DNA of 39,853 nucleotides. Source: an uncultured Myxococcales bacterium. Its GTDB lineage: Bacteria; Myxococcota_A; UBA9042. The translations under genes were made by a program, and so were the position numbers. The notes under the pieces are model-generated. The model was not told the DNA's origin. It saw only the letters and a program-made list of their open reading frames with translations, and made no database searches. This document shows, one piece after another, positions 18,009 through 27,206 of this stretch. Location of the stretch: NCBI GenBank assembly GCA_937910235.1, contig CALENB010000265.1, positions 1 to 39,853 on the forward strand, written 5' to 3'. Position 1 is the first letter of the stretch. Each line of letters opens with the position of its first letter.

Positions 18009-19036
18009 AACAGCGAACCCTGCCCACGGTCCCCGACCGGCAAGCCGAGGTGGGTGAACGCCGGCTCCAGCGCGATGCGGCCGCGGGCGGTGCGGGCGAT
18101 GAAGCCTTGCTGGATGAGATAGGGCTCGTACACGTATTCGATCGTGTCGCGCTGCTCACTCAGCGCCGCAGCGAGCGTCTCGACCCCGACCGGGCCGCCT
18201 TTGAACGTGTCGCAGAGCAGCCGCAGATACCAGCGGTCCATGGCGCCGAACCCCGCGCCGTCGATCTCAAGCTGATCGAGCGCTTTGGCCGCCAGTTCAA
18301 GGGTGATGGCCCGCGCGCCCTCATACTCGGCGAAGTCGCGCACCCGCCGCAGCAGCCGATTGGCGATGCGTGGCGTGCCTCTCGACCGGCGCGCGATCTC
18401 CCAGGTGCCCTCCGGCACGATGGCGACCCCGAGCTGTCGGGCAGACTGCGCGACGACGTCGGTCAACTCTGCCGTCGAGTAGTAGGACAGCCGTGCTTCC
18501 CAGCCGAAACGGGAGCGCAACGGGCCGGTCAACAGCCCCGTTCGTGTGGTCGCCCCGATCAGGGTGAAAGGCGGCAGCGGCAGCTTGACGGTGCGAGCGC
18601 TCGGTCCATCGCCGACCACGATGTCGAAGCGATAGTCCTCCATCGCCGGGTATAGATTCTCCTCGACGACTGTGTTGAGCCGGTGGATCTCGTCGATGAA
18701 CAGCACGTCTCCCTCGCTGAGGCCCGTGAGAATGCCGGCTAGATCGCCTTTTCGCTCGATCGCTGGCCCCGACGTCGTCACCAGGTTCACCCCCATCGCG
18801 TTGGCGGCGAGGTAGGCGAGCGTGGTTTTTCCCAGCCCTGGCGGACCAGACAGCAGCATGTGACACAGCGGCTCACTGCGGGCCCGCGCCGCGCCGACAA
18901 AGACCTTAATGTTCCCCACCACGTTCTGCTGCCCCACATAGGTGGCGAACGAGCGCGGTCGGAGCGCGACGTCGGGACGCCGCTCTTCGGGGGCCAGCTC
19001 AGCGGTGATGGGATCGTCGGTGAGACGGCTCTTCAA
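18005..19036 (-). CDS. ruvB: Holliday-junction branch-migration ATPase RuvB
   Basis: Motor of the RuvAB complex that moves Holliday junctions during recombination and fork repair. Walker [13 protein letters not shown] at about 63-74, Walker [11 protein letters not shown], sensor 1 [22 protein letters not shown], and the C-terminal winged helix ending in [19 protein letters not shown]. Two starts are possible: TTG at 19054 overlapping the ruvA stop as TTGA (349 residues), or TTG at 19036, which has AGGAG five bases upstream (343 residues). I chose the latter for its ribosome-binding site. Either length is normal. Confidence 0.96.
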   Translation of the reverse strand: MKSRLTDDPITAELAPEERRPDVALRPRSFATYVGQQNVVGNIKVFVGAARARSEPLCHMLLSGPPGLGKTTLAYLAANAMGVNLVTTSGPAIERKGDLAGILTGLSEGDVLFIDEIHRLNTVVEENLYPAMEDYRFDIVVGDGPSARTVKLPLPPFTLIGATTRTGLLTGPLRSRFGWEARLSYYSTAELTDVVAQSARQLGVAIVPEGTWEIARRSRGTPRIANRLLRRVRDFAEYEGARAITLELAAKALDQLEIDGAGFGAMDRWYLRLLCDTFKGGPVGVETLAAALSEQRDTIEYVYEPYLIQQGFIARTARGRIALEPAFTHLGLPVGDRGQGSLL

Positions 19037-19050
19037 TCGGGCTCCTGGAC

Positions 19051-19677
19051 TCAACCGTCGATGCGCAGGGCAGCGAGGGCGGCGGTGATGAGCGCGCCGA
19101 GGTCTCCAGCGCGGGTGGCGGCCTCGGGGCCCTCGAGCAGCGCGTCGATGGTGGACGCCGCGATCGGCGACTTATACCCCAGATGGATGAGCGCGCTGAT
19201 CGCGTCGTCAGCGATGGGCGGACGCAGCGAGCGTGGGGTGGGCGACGTCTGTTCCTCCGGCAGCTCTGCGAGCAGCTCGACCGGGAGTCGATCGCGGAGC
19301 CGGACGATCAGGAGCTCGGACGTGCGTTTGCCGATGCCCTTGGCGTTCGTGAGCGGCCCGGGCTGGCCTGCGTGGATCGTGTGCGCGATCTCAGCGGGCG
19401 ACAGACAGGACAGCAGCGCCAAGGCGCCTTTGGGACCGACGCCGGAGACCGACGTGAGGAGGCGAAAGAGATCACGCGCCGCCAACTCGACGAATCCGTA
19501 CAGCAGCAGCGCGTCTTCGCGCACGACTGTGTGAATGCTCAGGGCCAGTACGGCGCCATTTTTGAGGGTCTCCAGGTCGCGCTCCGTCACAAACACCTCG
19601 TAGCCCACGCCCGAGACGTCGAGCACGATGTGATCGGACGCGATGCGGTGACAGACCCCGCTGAGCCAAGCGATCAT
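19051..19677 (-). CDS. ruvA: Holliday-junction DNA helicase subunit RuvA
   Basis: Binds four-way junctions as a tetramer and loads RuvB. The 208-residue protein has the N-terminal OB domain ([27 protein letters not shown]), two HhH motifs in the middle ([17 protein letters not shown] at about 73-89, [19 protein letters not shown] at about 108-126), an acidic/Pro linker and a C-terminal RuvB-binding domain ([17 protein letters not shown]). ATG at 19677 overlaps the ruvC stop (ATGA). Confidence 0.96.
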   Translation of the reverse strand: MIAWLSGVCHRIASDHIVLDVSGVGYEVFVTERDLETLKNGAVLALSIHTVVREDALLLYGFVELAARDLFRLLTSVSGVGPKGALALLSCLSPAEIAHTIHAGQPGPLTNAKGIGKRTSELLIVRLRDRLPVELLAELPEEQTSPTPRSLRPPIADDAISALIHLGYKSPIAASTIDALLEGPEAATRAGDLGALITAALAALRIDG

Positions 19678-20357
19678 CGACGCCCCCTCCCCTTTGCGCC
19701 GGCCATGACGGCGGCATAGTAGGCCCGCGAAGCGCTCGCCTTGGGCGCTGGGCTCACGGTCCGCTGCGCGTCGACGACGTGGGCGACGGCCATGATCTGA
19801 GCGATGTGGGCGCCCGCATCGCGCGAGTGGGTCAGCGCGACGGCGAGCGCGTCCGCCTCGTCTTCTTGCGGCAGCGCCGCGAGCGCGAGTTGCAGCTGCA
19901 CCATGTGGCTGACTTGCTCCTTGCTGGCGCGACCAGAGCCGACCACGGCGCGCTTGATCGTCGCCGGCTGGTATTGGGTCACGCGGAGCCCCCGGGCGGC
20001 GGCCAGTGCGATCGGCAGCCCGCGCGTCTGACCGATCACCAGCGCGGTGCGTGGATTCTTGTAGACGAAGGCCTCTTCGACGGCGACGACGTCGACCTGA
20101 TGATCGAGCAGCAGCGCCTCGAGGAGCGTCAGCAGTTGGCCGAGCCGCTCCGGCAGGGTGGCGCTGGTCGGCATGCGAAACACACCGCTGGCGATGTGCC
20201 GCACGTCGGCGCCGCTCGCCTCGATGATCCCCCAGCCAAAGCGTCGACTGCCCGGGTCAACGCCGAGGATACGGGTTGGCGCACGCGCGGACGTGTTCGC
20301 CGTGTTGCGTGGCGGGGTGCGCGGCGGGGTGCGTGGCGGGGTGCGCGGTGCGTTCAA
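19674..20357 (-). CDS. ruvC: Crossover-junction endodeoxyribonuclease RuvC
   Basis: Cuts Holliday junctions symmetrically. 227 residues; catalytic acids are visible as D34 in ILGVDPGSRRFGWG, E94 in VAVEEAFVYKNPRTA, and the DEADALAVALTH block at 166-177. The start is TTG at 20357, with GGAGG six bases upstream; no later ATG or GTG precedes the catalytic core. The result is an unusual N-terminal extension of about 28 residues with RTPP repeats encoded by a 12-bp tandem repeat, plus about 40 residues of basic tail after the core. First gene of ruvCAB-yggU. Confidence 0.94.
   Translation of the reverse strand: MNAPRTPPRTPPRTPPRNTANTSARAPTRILGVDPGSRRFGWGIIEASGADVRHIASGVFRMPTSATLPERLGQLLTLLEALLLDHQVDVVAVEEAFVYKNPRTALVIGQTRGLPIALAAARGLRVTQYQPATIKRAVVGSGRASKEQVSHMVQLQLALAALPQEDEADALAVALTHSRDAGAHIAQIMAVAHVVDAQRTVSPAPKASASRAYYAAVMAGAKGRGRR
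20307..20348. repeat. 12-bp tandem repeat in ruvC 5' end
   Basis: Units GCGTGGCGGGGT, GCGCGGCGGGGT, GCGTGGCGGGGT and a partial fourth. On the reverse strand each unit encodes Arg-Thr-Pro-Pro at the N-terminus of RuvC. The multiple is in frame, so copy changes would only lengthen or shorten the tail. Confidence 0.85.
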
Positions 20358-20423
20358 ATGGGGCCTCCGCCGTCAGGGTAGCGGGCCGGGTCGGTGCCGA
20401 CCATCCATGCGCGCGGGAAAGCG

Positions 20424-20453
20424 TTGCTGGTTTGGGTTCGCGCCCCCTATGCT
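20424..20453 (+). promoter_or_regulatory. Possible promoter of the cyclophilin lipoprotein gene
   Basis: TTGCTG (20424-20429), 18-base spacer, TATGCT (20448-20453). The ATG is at 20462, only eight bases after the -10, so the mRNA would be leaderless or nearly so. This fits the absence of a Shine-Dalgarno sequence. Confidence 0.3.
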
Positions 20454-20461
20454 GTGCGCCC

Positions 20462-21907
20462 ATGACTCATCGCCACACCCCAGCGTCGCAATCAGCTCCG
20501 CCTCAGCGCAGGCCCCACGCCCTGCGCGACCTAGCGACGCGCGTGCAGCTGACGCCTGCCGTGCTCCTGCTCGGTGCGCTCACGGCAGCGACGCCGCCCA
20601 TGACCGGCTGCTCCGAGGCGGGGGACATGTGGGGCCAGATCGCCTTGCCGCCGCTCGCCGAGCCCATCGCCCAGGGGGAGCATCCGCAGTTGACGCCGCG
20701 CGCCGCCGACGATCAGGCCGACGAGGCCGAAGATCCAACCGCCGCGGACGAGGCGAGCGGGACCGGCGGCAACCCCGGCACGTCGGTAGCCAGCACTTCA
20801 CAAGCAGATACGCCGTCCGCTGGCGTCGCGTCGACGGACAAGTCCAAAGCGGGCTCAGCGGGGGCGCTCAAGCCGCAGGGCGCCGCCGCAGTCGCGGTCA
20901 GCGCCGCTGACAAGGCCAGGCTGGCGCAGGCGGCGAAGGCCAAACTGCGCAAGGCGACGGACGCCGAACGGCGAGCGCGCGCCGCCCGCGTCGTGCCCCT
21001 CAAGGGCGTCGTGGTCGATCCGCGGAGTGTGCATGGCCGGCCGCCGCGCGCTGATTTTCCGTTGTTGGCGGTGTTCGCGCGGATCCGGCAGATCGCGTCG
21101 GTCGGCGAGGTGCGGTATCTCAGGCCGTGGCTGAGCCAGCGCACGCTGGACGTCGTGGCGCGTCAACATGGCAACAGCCCCGTAATCCCGGTGGCGCCGC
21201 GCACCCTCTGGCAGCGCATCTCCGGCAAGGTCGTCGGTGTCGAATACACCGGTAGCCGCGCGATCATGACGCTGCAGCGCGGCCAGATCACAGACAAGCT
21301 GACCTTCTACGTCGAGGGTGGCACGTGGCGGCTGGACCTCGGCGCTGACGGTCGACCGACCGGCCCGACGCCGAAGAAACCTGCGATCAGCTTGCGCGAG
21401 GCGACCCACGGGATCCCAGGCCGCGGGCCGCTCGTCGCCGTGTTTCAGACGACGGCGGGACGGTTTCGATGCCAACTCAATGACGCGCTCGCCCCCGAGA
21501 CCGTCACTCACTTCGTTGGACTCGCGCGCGGCAAGATCGGCCCGGTCAACGCCGGCGGGCGCGTCCGACGCTTCTACGATGGGCTGCGCTTTCATGCCGT
21601 GGCCGCTGGGAAGCTGATTCAGAGCGGCGACCCCGGCGGCATGGGCGTGGGCGGCGCCGGCCTGACGATTCGTGACGAGTTCGATCCCAAGCTACGGCAC
21701 GACCGCGCCGGCGTGCTCGCGCTGGCCAGCGCGGGTCCACACACGGGCTCATCCCAGTTTTACGTCACACTCGCGGCCGCGCCACGGCTGGATGACCACC
21801 ACGCGGCGTTCGGTCAGTGTCGTGACCTCGACATCGTGCGCGCGATCTCTCGCTCCGCGCCGAGCACCGTGACGATCGAGAAGCTGACGATTCAGCGCGG
21901 ATTCTAA
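20462..21907 (+). CDS. Cyclophilin-type peptidyl-prolyl isomerase lipoprotein
   Basis: 481 residues. The hydrophobic stretch 30-45 and MTGC lipobox (Cys50) suggest an envelope lipoprotein. Residues about 60-200 are Ala/Thr/Asp-rich linker, then a middle domain of unknown fold (about 200-300) that resembles a small beta-rich sensor. The C-terminal about 170 residues are cyclophilin: VAVFQTTAGRFRCQL, FYDGLRFHAV, IQSGDPGGMGVGG, GVLALAS, SSQFYVTLAAAPRLDDHHAAFG. The usual FHR/FHK is FHA here, so the catalytic Arg of typical cyclophilins is absent. Such proteins help fold exported proteins. Divergent from ruvC by 104 bases. Confidence 0.88.
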   Translation: MTHRHTPASQSAPPQRRPHALRDLATRVQLTPAVLLLGALTAATPPMTGCSEAGDMWGQIALPPLAEPIAQGEHPQLTPRAADDQADEAEDPTAADEASGTGGNPGTSVASTSQADTPSAGVASTDKSKAGSAGALKPQGAAAVAVSAADKARLAQAAKAKLRKATDAERRARAARVVPLKGVVVDPRSVHGRPPRADFPLLAVFARIRQIASVGEVRYLRPWLSQRTLDVVARQHGNSPVIPVAPRTLWQRISGKVVGVEYTGSRAIMTLQRGQITDKLTFYVEGGTWRLDLGADGRPTGPTPKKPAISLREATHGIPGRGPLVAVFQTTAGRFRCQLNDALAPETVTHFVGLARGKIGPVNAGGRVRRFYDGLRFHAVAAGKLIQSGDPGGMGVGGAGLTIRDEFDPKLRHDRAGVLALASAGPHTGSSQFYVTLAAAPRLDDHHAAFGQCRDLDIVRAISRSAPSTVTIEKLTIQRGF

Positions 21908-21955
21908 GCGGATTCTGAGCGGACGCTGCGTCGATGCCGGGCGGCGGTGACGCGT

Positions 21956-24679
21956 CTACGTCTCGCCGACGCGGGCCGCTTCGGGCGCTGGTAGCCCGGC
22001 GGTGTCGTGGTCGCGACCGGTGGTTGCGCTGATGCCGTCGTCGGCGCCAGTCGAGGTCGAGGCCGCGCGCTCAGGTCGCCGGCGCGGCGTCGGCCACATG
22101 CAGACGGCGCCGCCCAGCACCATCACGATCGCGCCCAGCCACAGGAAGCTGACAAACGGAAAGACGATCGCCAGCAGCGTGATGAAGCTCTTGCCCTGCT
22201 GGGGCCGCATGGCGAGGTAGAGGTCATGCTCAAACGTCGAGTGAATCGCCACCTCTGTCGTCGGCGAGCTGTGTTTTGCGTAGAAGCGAATCTCTGGCGT
22301 CAGCAGCATCCCGGCGGAGATCGGCACGATGTCGACACGTCCCGCCTTGCCTTCGAGCCTGACTTTGTCGGCAAATCGCGCCCAACGCACGCCTGGCATC
22401 GGTGGCGCTGTCATCATCGACACAAAGCCTGTCTTCGCCTCGGCCGTAGCAAAATGCACGGTGAAGTCCATCTGCCCGGGTACGGTCTCGACCGTCGCGC
22501 GGAGGGCGGAGCGCTTCTCGAAATGGGTGCGTGTACCCTTGAAGATCGGCATGGCCAGGCGCGGCGCGACCTTGGCGATCTCCCGCACTTGGTCGCCCAG
22601 GGTCAGCCGCAGCACCAGCGGATCGGACGAGGGCAGGATCGCCACCTTGGTGCCCAGACGATGCGCGAAATAGCGCTCGGCGAACGCGCGCCCTTCTGCG
22701 GCGTCTGCGAACGTCAGCGCGACCCGCGGAGAGCCTGGCTGACTGGTCGCAGTGACCGCACCTTTGGCGCCCTGCTGCGCTAGCTGGAGCATCGCGGCGA
22801 CGTCTGCGACGGCGACCTTCTCCTGTCGATCCATGACCACGACGGTGGCGCGGCTGCGAACGTAGGCGCCATCGGGCTCCCAGACCTCATCGCTGTTGGT
22901 GTAGAGCAGCCCGTACTCGCCGACCTCCGTGCGATCGCCGGAGTCCAGGGCGACTTCGGGCTGGTAGATGCGAAACGCGTTGCCGGCGAAGGCGAGAAAC
23001 GAGAAGACGACACCCAAGTGAACGATATAGCCGCCGTAGCGACGCTTGTTGCGCAACGTCAACATGGCGAGCGCGGTGAGGTACGGCTCACCCTTGGATT
23101 TGCGCCGCGCGCGCGCGCCAACGTGGAACTCGTTGGTGATGGCGATGATCACGAAGATAGCGAAGAGCACCGAGATCACGCCGTAGATTTCGGCCCGTCC
23201 GATCGCGTCAGCCCATTGCCCATAGGCGGTCGCAAAGTCGAGTTCACGCCGGTCGGCGAGACGAAGGATGTTGCGGACGCTCCACGCGGTGACCAGCGTG
23301 GCGGTGATCACGCTCGCCAGCCCAAGCGGTCGGCGAAAGTTCTTCTCGAAGTTCTTGCGGGTCGCGCGGCGCCACGAGATCAAGGGACCCACGCCGGTCA
23401 GCAGCAGCAGCGACATGCCAAGCGGCGCCATGACACGGTTGAACCACGCCTCGCCCAACTCCACCGGCTGCGTCATCGGATCGGCGGGGATGCCGACGGT
23501 GCTCAACACCTCGGCGATCTGGTTGTAGAGCGCACGGAACGCCTCAGCCTCGGAGATTTTTGAGAACAGCGTGCCCCACATGACGACAAAGGCGCAGCCG
23601 ACCAGCAGCACGTTGTTGAGCACAAAAAACGCCTCGCGGCTCATCATGCTGTCGAGTTCGTCGTCGGCGCGCAGCTCTTTCCAGCGATAGGACACCAGCG
23701 CGATCGAGACGATGAGGATCACCAGCATGTACCAGAGAAACCAAGGCGCCAGCGTGGAGTCAGCGAAGGCGTGCACCGAGTCGATGAGCTGCGATCGGGT
23801 GAGGAAGGTGCCGAAGATGGTGAGCAGGAACGTGAGGCAGACGAGCACCGCGTTCCACCGCCGCAGCATGTTGCGTCGCTCTTGGATCATGACCGAGTGC
23901 AGAAAAGCCGTGGCCGTGAACCAGGGGATCAAACCGGCGTTCTCGACGGGATCCCACATCCAGAAGCCGCCCCATCCGAGCTCCTGATAGGCCCAGGCGC
24001 CGCCGAGGATCAGGCCGATCGTGAGAAACAGCCACGACACCAGCGTCCACTGTCGGGTGTCGCGCAGCCACTGACTGTCGAGCTTGCCCGTGATCAACGC
24101 GGCGGCGCCAAAGGCAAAGGGCACCGTGAAGGTCATGTAGCCCGTCAGCATCGACGGCGGGTGGATCGACATGAAGGGGTTCTGCAGCAGCGGGTTCATG
24201 CCGCGGCCATCCGCCGGGCCACCGTAGCTCTGAAAGACCTCAAAGGGGTTGCTCTCCCACACCATCAGCGCCGCAAAAAAGGCGATGGCGGTGTGCAGTA
24301 CGCCGCTCACCCAGCCCAGGAATACGGGCGATTGGGTGCGATTGCGGCCGACCGAGATGACGGCGAAGGTGGACAAAACGGCCGTCCAGAACATCAGCGC
24401 GCCCTTCTCCCCGCCCCAGAATCCGGCGAGCAGGTAGGCGAACGGCATGTCGCGATCGGTGTACGCGGCGATGTACTTGTTGCTGAAGTCGTGGGTGACG
24501 AGGCCGTAGACCAGCGCGGCGCTCATGGCGAGGTAGATCAACCACGAGGCGAACATGAGGTGCCGACCCGCGTCGAGCAGCGAGGGCGACCTGAGCTTTG
24601 CGCCGACGTAACCGACGAGCGCGGTCGCGACGGTCGCGAGAAAGGCGAGGTAGAGGAGCGCGGTGCCGACGTCATGCAT
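21956..24679 (-). CDS. ccmF: Cytochrome c-type biogenesis protein CcmF/NrfE (haem lyase), long form
   Basis: An inner-membrane haem lyase subunit of system I cytochrome c maturation, 907 residues with about 14-15 membrane helices. The tryptophan-rich WWD motif WAYQELGWGGFWMWDP lies at 229-244, conserved periplasmic His at 173 (SIHPPSML), GMNPLLQNP at 160-168 and RRYGGYIVHLGVVFSF at 547-562. Family members are about 650 residues; here an extra stretch of about 165 residues (roughly 622-790) without helices interrupts the last periplasmic domain before the SPTTEVAIHST and EHDLYL segments. No ccmE, ccmG, ccmH or other ccm gene is present within this window. ATG at 24679 has a weak ribosome site. 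Confidence 0.94.
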   Translation of the reverse strand: MHDVGTALLYLAFLATVATALVGYVGAKLRSPSLLDAGRHLMFASWLIYLAMSAALVYGLVTHDFSNKYIAAYTDRDMPFAYLLAGFWGGEKGALMFWTAVLSTFAVISVGRNRTQSPVFLGWVSGVLHTAIAFFAALMVWESNPFEVFQSYGGPADGRGMNPLLQNPFMSIHPPSMLTGYMTFTVPFAFGAAALITGKLDSQWLRDTRQWTLVSWLFLTIGLILGGAWAYQELGWGGFWMWDPVENAGLIPWFTATAFLHSVMIQERRNMLRRWNAVLVCLTFLLTIFGTFLTRSQLIDSVHAFADSTLAPWFLWYMLVILIVSIALVSYRWKELRADDELDSMMSREAFFVLNNVLLVGCAFVVMWGTLFSKISEAEAFRALYNQIAEVLSTVGIPADPMTQPVELGEAWFNRVMAPLGMSLLLLTGVGPLISWRRATRKNFEKNFRRPLGLASVITATLVTAWSVRNILRLADRRELDFATAYGQWADAIGRAEIYGVISVLFAIFVIIAITNEFHVGARARRKSKGEPYLTALAMLTLRNKRRYGGYIVHLGVVFSFLAFAGNAFRIYQPEVALDSGDRTEVGEYGLLYTNSDEVWEPDGAYVRSRATVVVMDRQEKVAVADVAAMLQLAQQGAKGAVTATSQPGSPRVALTFADAAEGRAFAERYFAHRLGTKVAILPSSDPLVLRLTLGDQVREIAKVAPRLAMPIFKGTRTHFEKRSALRATVETVPGQMDFTVHFATAEAKTGFVSMMTAPPMPGVRWARFADKVRLEGKAGRVDIVPISAGMLLTPEIRFYAKHSSPTTEVAIHSTFEHDLYLAMRPQQGKSFITLLAIVFPFVSFLWLGAIVMVLGGAVCMWPTPRRRPERAASTSTGADDGISATTGRDHDTAGLPAPEAARVGET

Positions 24680-24921
24680 GCCAGGATCCAGGGTAGCGCT
24701 CGCTCAGGCGATGCGCGGCGGAACCATACCCGACTCTTAGCGCGGGGGAAGCGCACAGTTGCCAACCGCCGATGTGGGCTTGATTCGGCGCGTCGTCACG
24801 CCGCTCTTGGGCTAGGCGCGCGGGCACGGGTTCGTGGTATTGTCTTGGCGCTGCGGCCGCGACGGCGCACGTCACGCGGCGCGGAGACAGTGAATCGTCG
24901 TCATCGCCCTGAGGAGCACCC

Positions 24922-27081
24922 ATGGCACGTTCGGGAACGGACCCTGAGTTTCGCACACGCCTCTGCCAACGCTGGCTGGCGGACGCCTGCACGCACATGC
25001 GCCGGCAGCTGCAGATGGCTACCCAGGTGCGGCAGGCCGTCGCGGCGGGGTTAACACGCGAAGAGGCGCAGCTCTCTGTCGAGGCGACCGCGGCCGACGT
25101 GGCGCGACTTGAGCGGACCCTAGCGGCGATCGCGGCCGAGGCGGACGGGGCGAAGATCGATCTGCCCATCGACGTGCTGGTCGACCAGGGAGACCTCGAC
25201 GCGATCGACCGCAGCATGCTCATCCTGGCGGTCGCGCCGCATGTGGACGTGGAGATCAGAGACGCGATCGCGCGTTTCAATGACAACCTGCTCGCCAACT
25301 ATGTCGACGTGCGCCTGTGCCTGGAGTTTCTGACCGATGATCCGGTGGAGCGCTTGGCGATGCGGAGCCGCTTCTCGTCTGGCGGCAGTCTGCTGCAGTC
25401 GCGGATGGTCAGCCTCGATCGTCCGCGTGACGCTGGCGGCGACAACCTGCTGAGTTACGAGATCTCGCCGGCGCCGCGCGCGATGCAGCTGTTGCTCGGC
25501 GAAGTCGGCCTGCTCGACTCGGCGATGGAAGATATGGCGTCGTTTGAGACGCCAACCGTGACGCTGAACGACGTGGTGCTGGCGGAGGGGATCCTCACCC
25601 CCCTCCTCAGTCTCCTCGAGCAGCACACAGGCCACGGCGACGGCACAACGGTCACGCCCTTTTCTCTGCCCACCGGGTTGGTCGTGGAGATCAGCGGTCC
25701 ACCCGGCGTCGGTAAAAGTTTGCTCGTTCGTGCGCTGGCCAATCGGCTGAATCGCCCGATTCTTGAGCTCGACGCGGCGCGCCTGAGCGACATGCACGAC
25801 GAGCAGTTCCGACGCACGCTGCTCTCGGGGCTCGATCAGGCACGACTCGCCGGCGCCGTGGTGGTGCTGGACGGTGTCGACGGCCTGCTCGGCAAGCAGT
25901 CCTCCAAGGTCAACGAGGTGCAGGTCACCCTGCAGCGCCATCCTGGCATCGTCATCCTGACGTCGCGCGACAGCAACGAACTCGACAGCAACCTCGATCG
26001 CTTCGTGGTGCAGCGTCTGATGCTGCCGACCCCAGGGCCGCGCGAACGTGAGCGGCTGTTTGCGCTTCACCTGCCTAAAGGGGTGCGATTCGCCGACGAC
26101 TGCTCCTTGCGTGAGCTGGCCGGGATCTACGCGTTCCCCGGCGCCCTGGTCCGCAACGCCATGCAGGTCGCAGTCAATCGCGCATATGCGGCAAACCCGG
26201 GCGATCCGCAGATCACCAAGGAGATCTTGCGCAAGGCCTGCCATGAGCAGATTCGCGCCAGCCTCGACGAATACGCAGTGCGCAAGCAGGTGCATCTCAC
26301 GCTCAGCGATGTGGTGCTGCCGCCGGAGACCATGCTCGACATCCAGGAGCTGTTCACCGCCGCCAAGTACCGCGGCCACGTGCTGCATAACTGGGGTTTC
26401 AACGAGAAGATGAGTACCGGCAAGGGTCTTGTCGCGCTGTTTTCCGGCGAACCTGGCACCGGCAAGACGCTGTGCTGCACGATTTTGGCGAACGAGCTGG
26501 GCATGGAGCTGTTTCAGATCAGCATCCCGCGGGTGGTGAGCAAGTGGATCGGCGAGACCGAGAAGAACATCGAGAAGATCTTCGAAACCGCGCGCGCTAA
26601 CCACGGCATGCTGCTGTTTGACGAGGCCGATTCGCTCTTCGCGAAACGAACCAAGGTCGAGTCGAGCGTCGATCGCTACAGCAACATGGCCACCAACATG
26701 TTGCTGCAGGAGATCGAGAACTTCGAAGGCATCGTCGTGCTGACGACGAACATCGACAAGAACATGGACGACGCGTTCAAGCGCCGGATCCAGTTCAAAG
26801 TCGACTTCCCGTTCCCAGAGCCGGAGATGCGGGCGAAGATCTGGCAGACGCTGGTGCCGAGCACGTGCCCGATCGACGCGGATGTCGACTGGGACATGCT
26901 CGGCAAGCAGTACGAACTCTCGGGTGGTCACATCAAGAACGCGGTGCTGCGCGCAGCCTATCAGGCAGCGGCGGAAGAGAAGCCGTTGAACGACAGCCAC
27001 ATGGAATACGCTGCGCGGCAGGAGTGCAAGAACGCTGGCCGTGTGTTTCGGGCTGCCGGCGACTACGATCTGCTGGCGTAG
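24922..27081 (+). CDS. Two-domain AAA+ ATPase
   Basis: 719 residues, soluble. An all-helical N-terminal domain (1-210) precedes two AAA modules. Module 1: Walker A GPPGVGKS at 259-266, but Walker B reads VVVLDGVD (313-320), with Gly in place of the catalytic Glu. Module 2: Walker A GEPGTGKT at 509-516, Walker B MLLFDEAD at 563-570, sensor 1 VVLTTN (605-610) and an FKRRIQF arginine-finger region near 619-625. So module 2 probably hydrolyses ATP and module 1 probably only binds it. Similar ATPases accompany contractile injection systems or act alone; no sheath, tube or baseplate gene is seen here. ATG at 24922 follows GAGGAG. Precise role unknown. Confidence 0.85.
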   Translation: MARSGTDPEFRTRLCQRWLADACTHMRRQLQMATQVRQAVAAGLTREEAQLSVEATAADVARLERTLAAIAAEADGAKIDLPIDVLVDQGDLDAIDRSMLILAVAPHVDVEIRDAIARFNDNLLANYVDVRLCLEFLTDDPVERLAMRSRFSSGGSLLQSRMVSLDRPRDAGGDNLLSYEISPAPRAMQLLLGEVGLLDSAMEDMASFETPTVTLNDVVLAEGILTPLLSLLEQHTGHGDGTTVTPFSLPTGLVVEISGPPGVGKSLLVRALANRLNRPILELDAARLSDMHDEQFRRTLLSGLDQARLAGAVVVLDGVDGLLGKQSSKVNEVQVTLQRHPGIVILTSRDSNELDSNLDRFVVQRLMLPTPGPRERERLFALHLPKGVRFADDCSLRELAGIYAFPGALVRNAMQVAVNRAYAANPGDPQITKEILRKACHEQIRASLDEYAVRKQVHLTLSDVVLPPETMLDIQELFTAAKYRGHVLHNWGFNEKMSTGKGLVALFSGEPGTGKTLCCTILANELGMELFQISIPRVVSKWIGETEKNIEKIFETARANHGMLLFDEADSLFAKRTKVESSVDRYSNMATNMLLQEIENFEGIVVLTTNIDKNMDDAFKRRIQFKVDFPFPEPEMRAKIWQTLVPSTCPIDADVDWDMLGKQYELSGGHIKNAVLRAAYQAAAEEKPLNDSHMEYAARQECKNAGRVFRAAGDYDLLA

Positions 27082-27135
27082 CGCCTCCCGTCGGCCCCGC
27101 CCTGGTGCAGGGCTACTCCCTCTGGCGGCCCGTTT

Positions 27136-27164
27136 TTGCCGGGTCGCAGCGCTGGCGATACAGT
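27136..27164 (+). promoter_or_regulatory. Possible sigma-70 promoter for the outer-membrane protein gene
   Basis: TTGCCG (27136-27141), 17-base spacer, TACAGT (27159-27164), 42 bases before the ATG at 27207. Each hexamer matches four of six consensus bases. The 125-base gap also carries a short CCCG/CGGG hairpin that could end the upstream gene. Confidence 0.33.
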
Positions 27165-27206
27165 GGCCATGAAGTCCTGGTGACCACATCTGTTGGAGCT
27201 CTCCCT

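Noticed and set aside
25120-27189. A 689-residue reverse-strand open frame opposite the AAA+ ATPase
   Set aside because: Lacks motifs and is rich in His, Arg and Gln; the forward frame has two Walker A sites and a good ribosome site.
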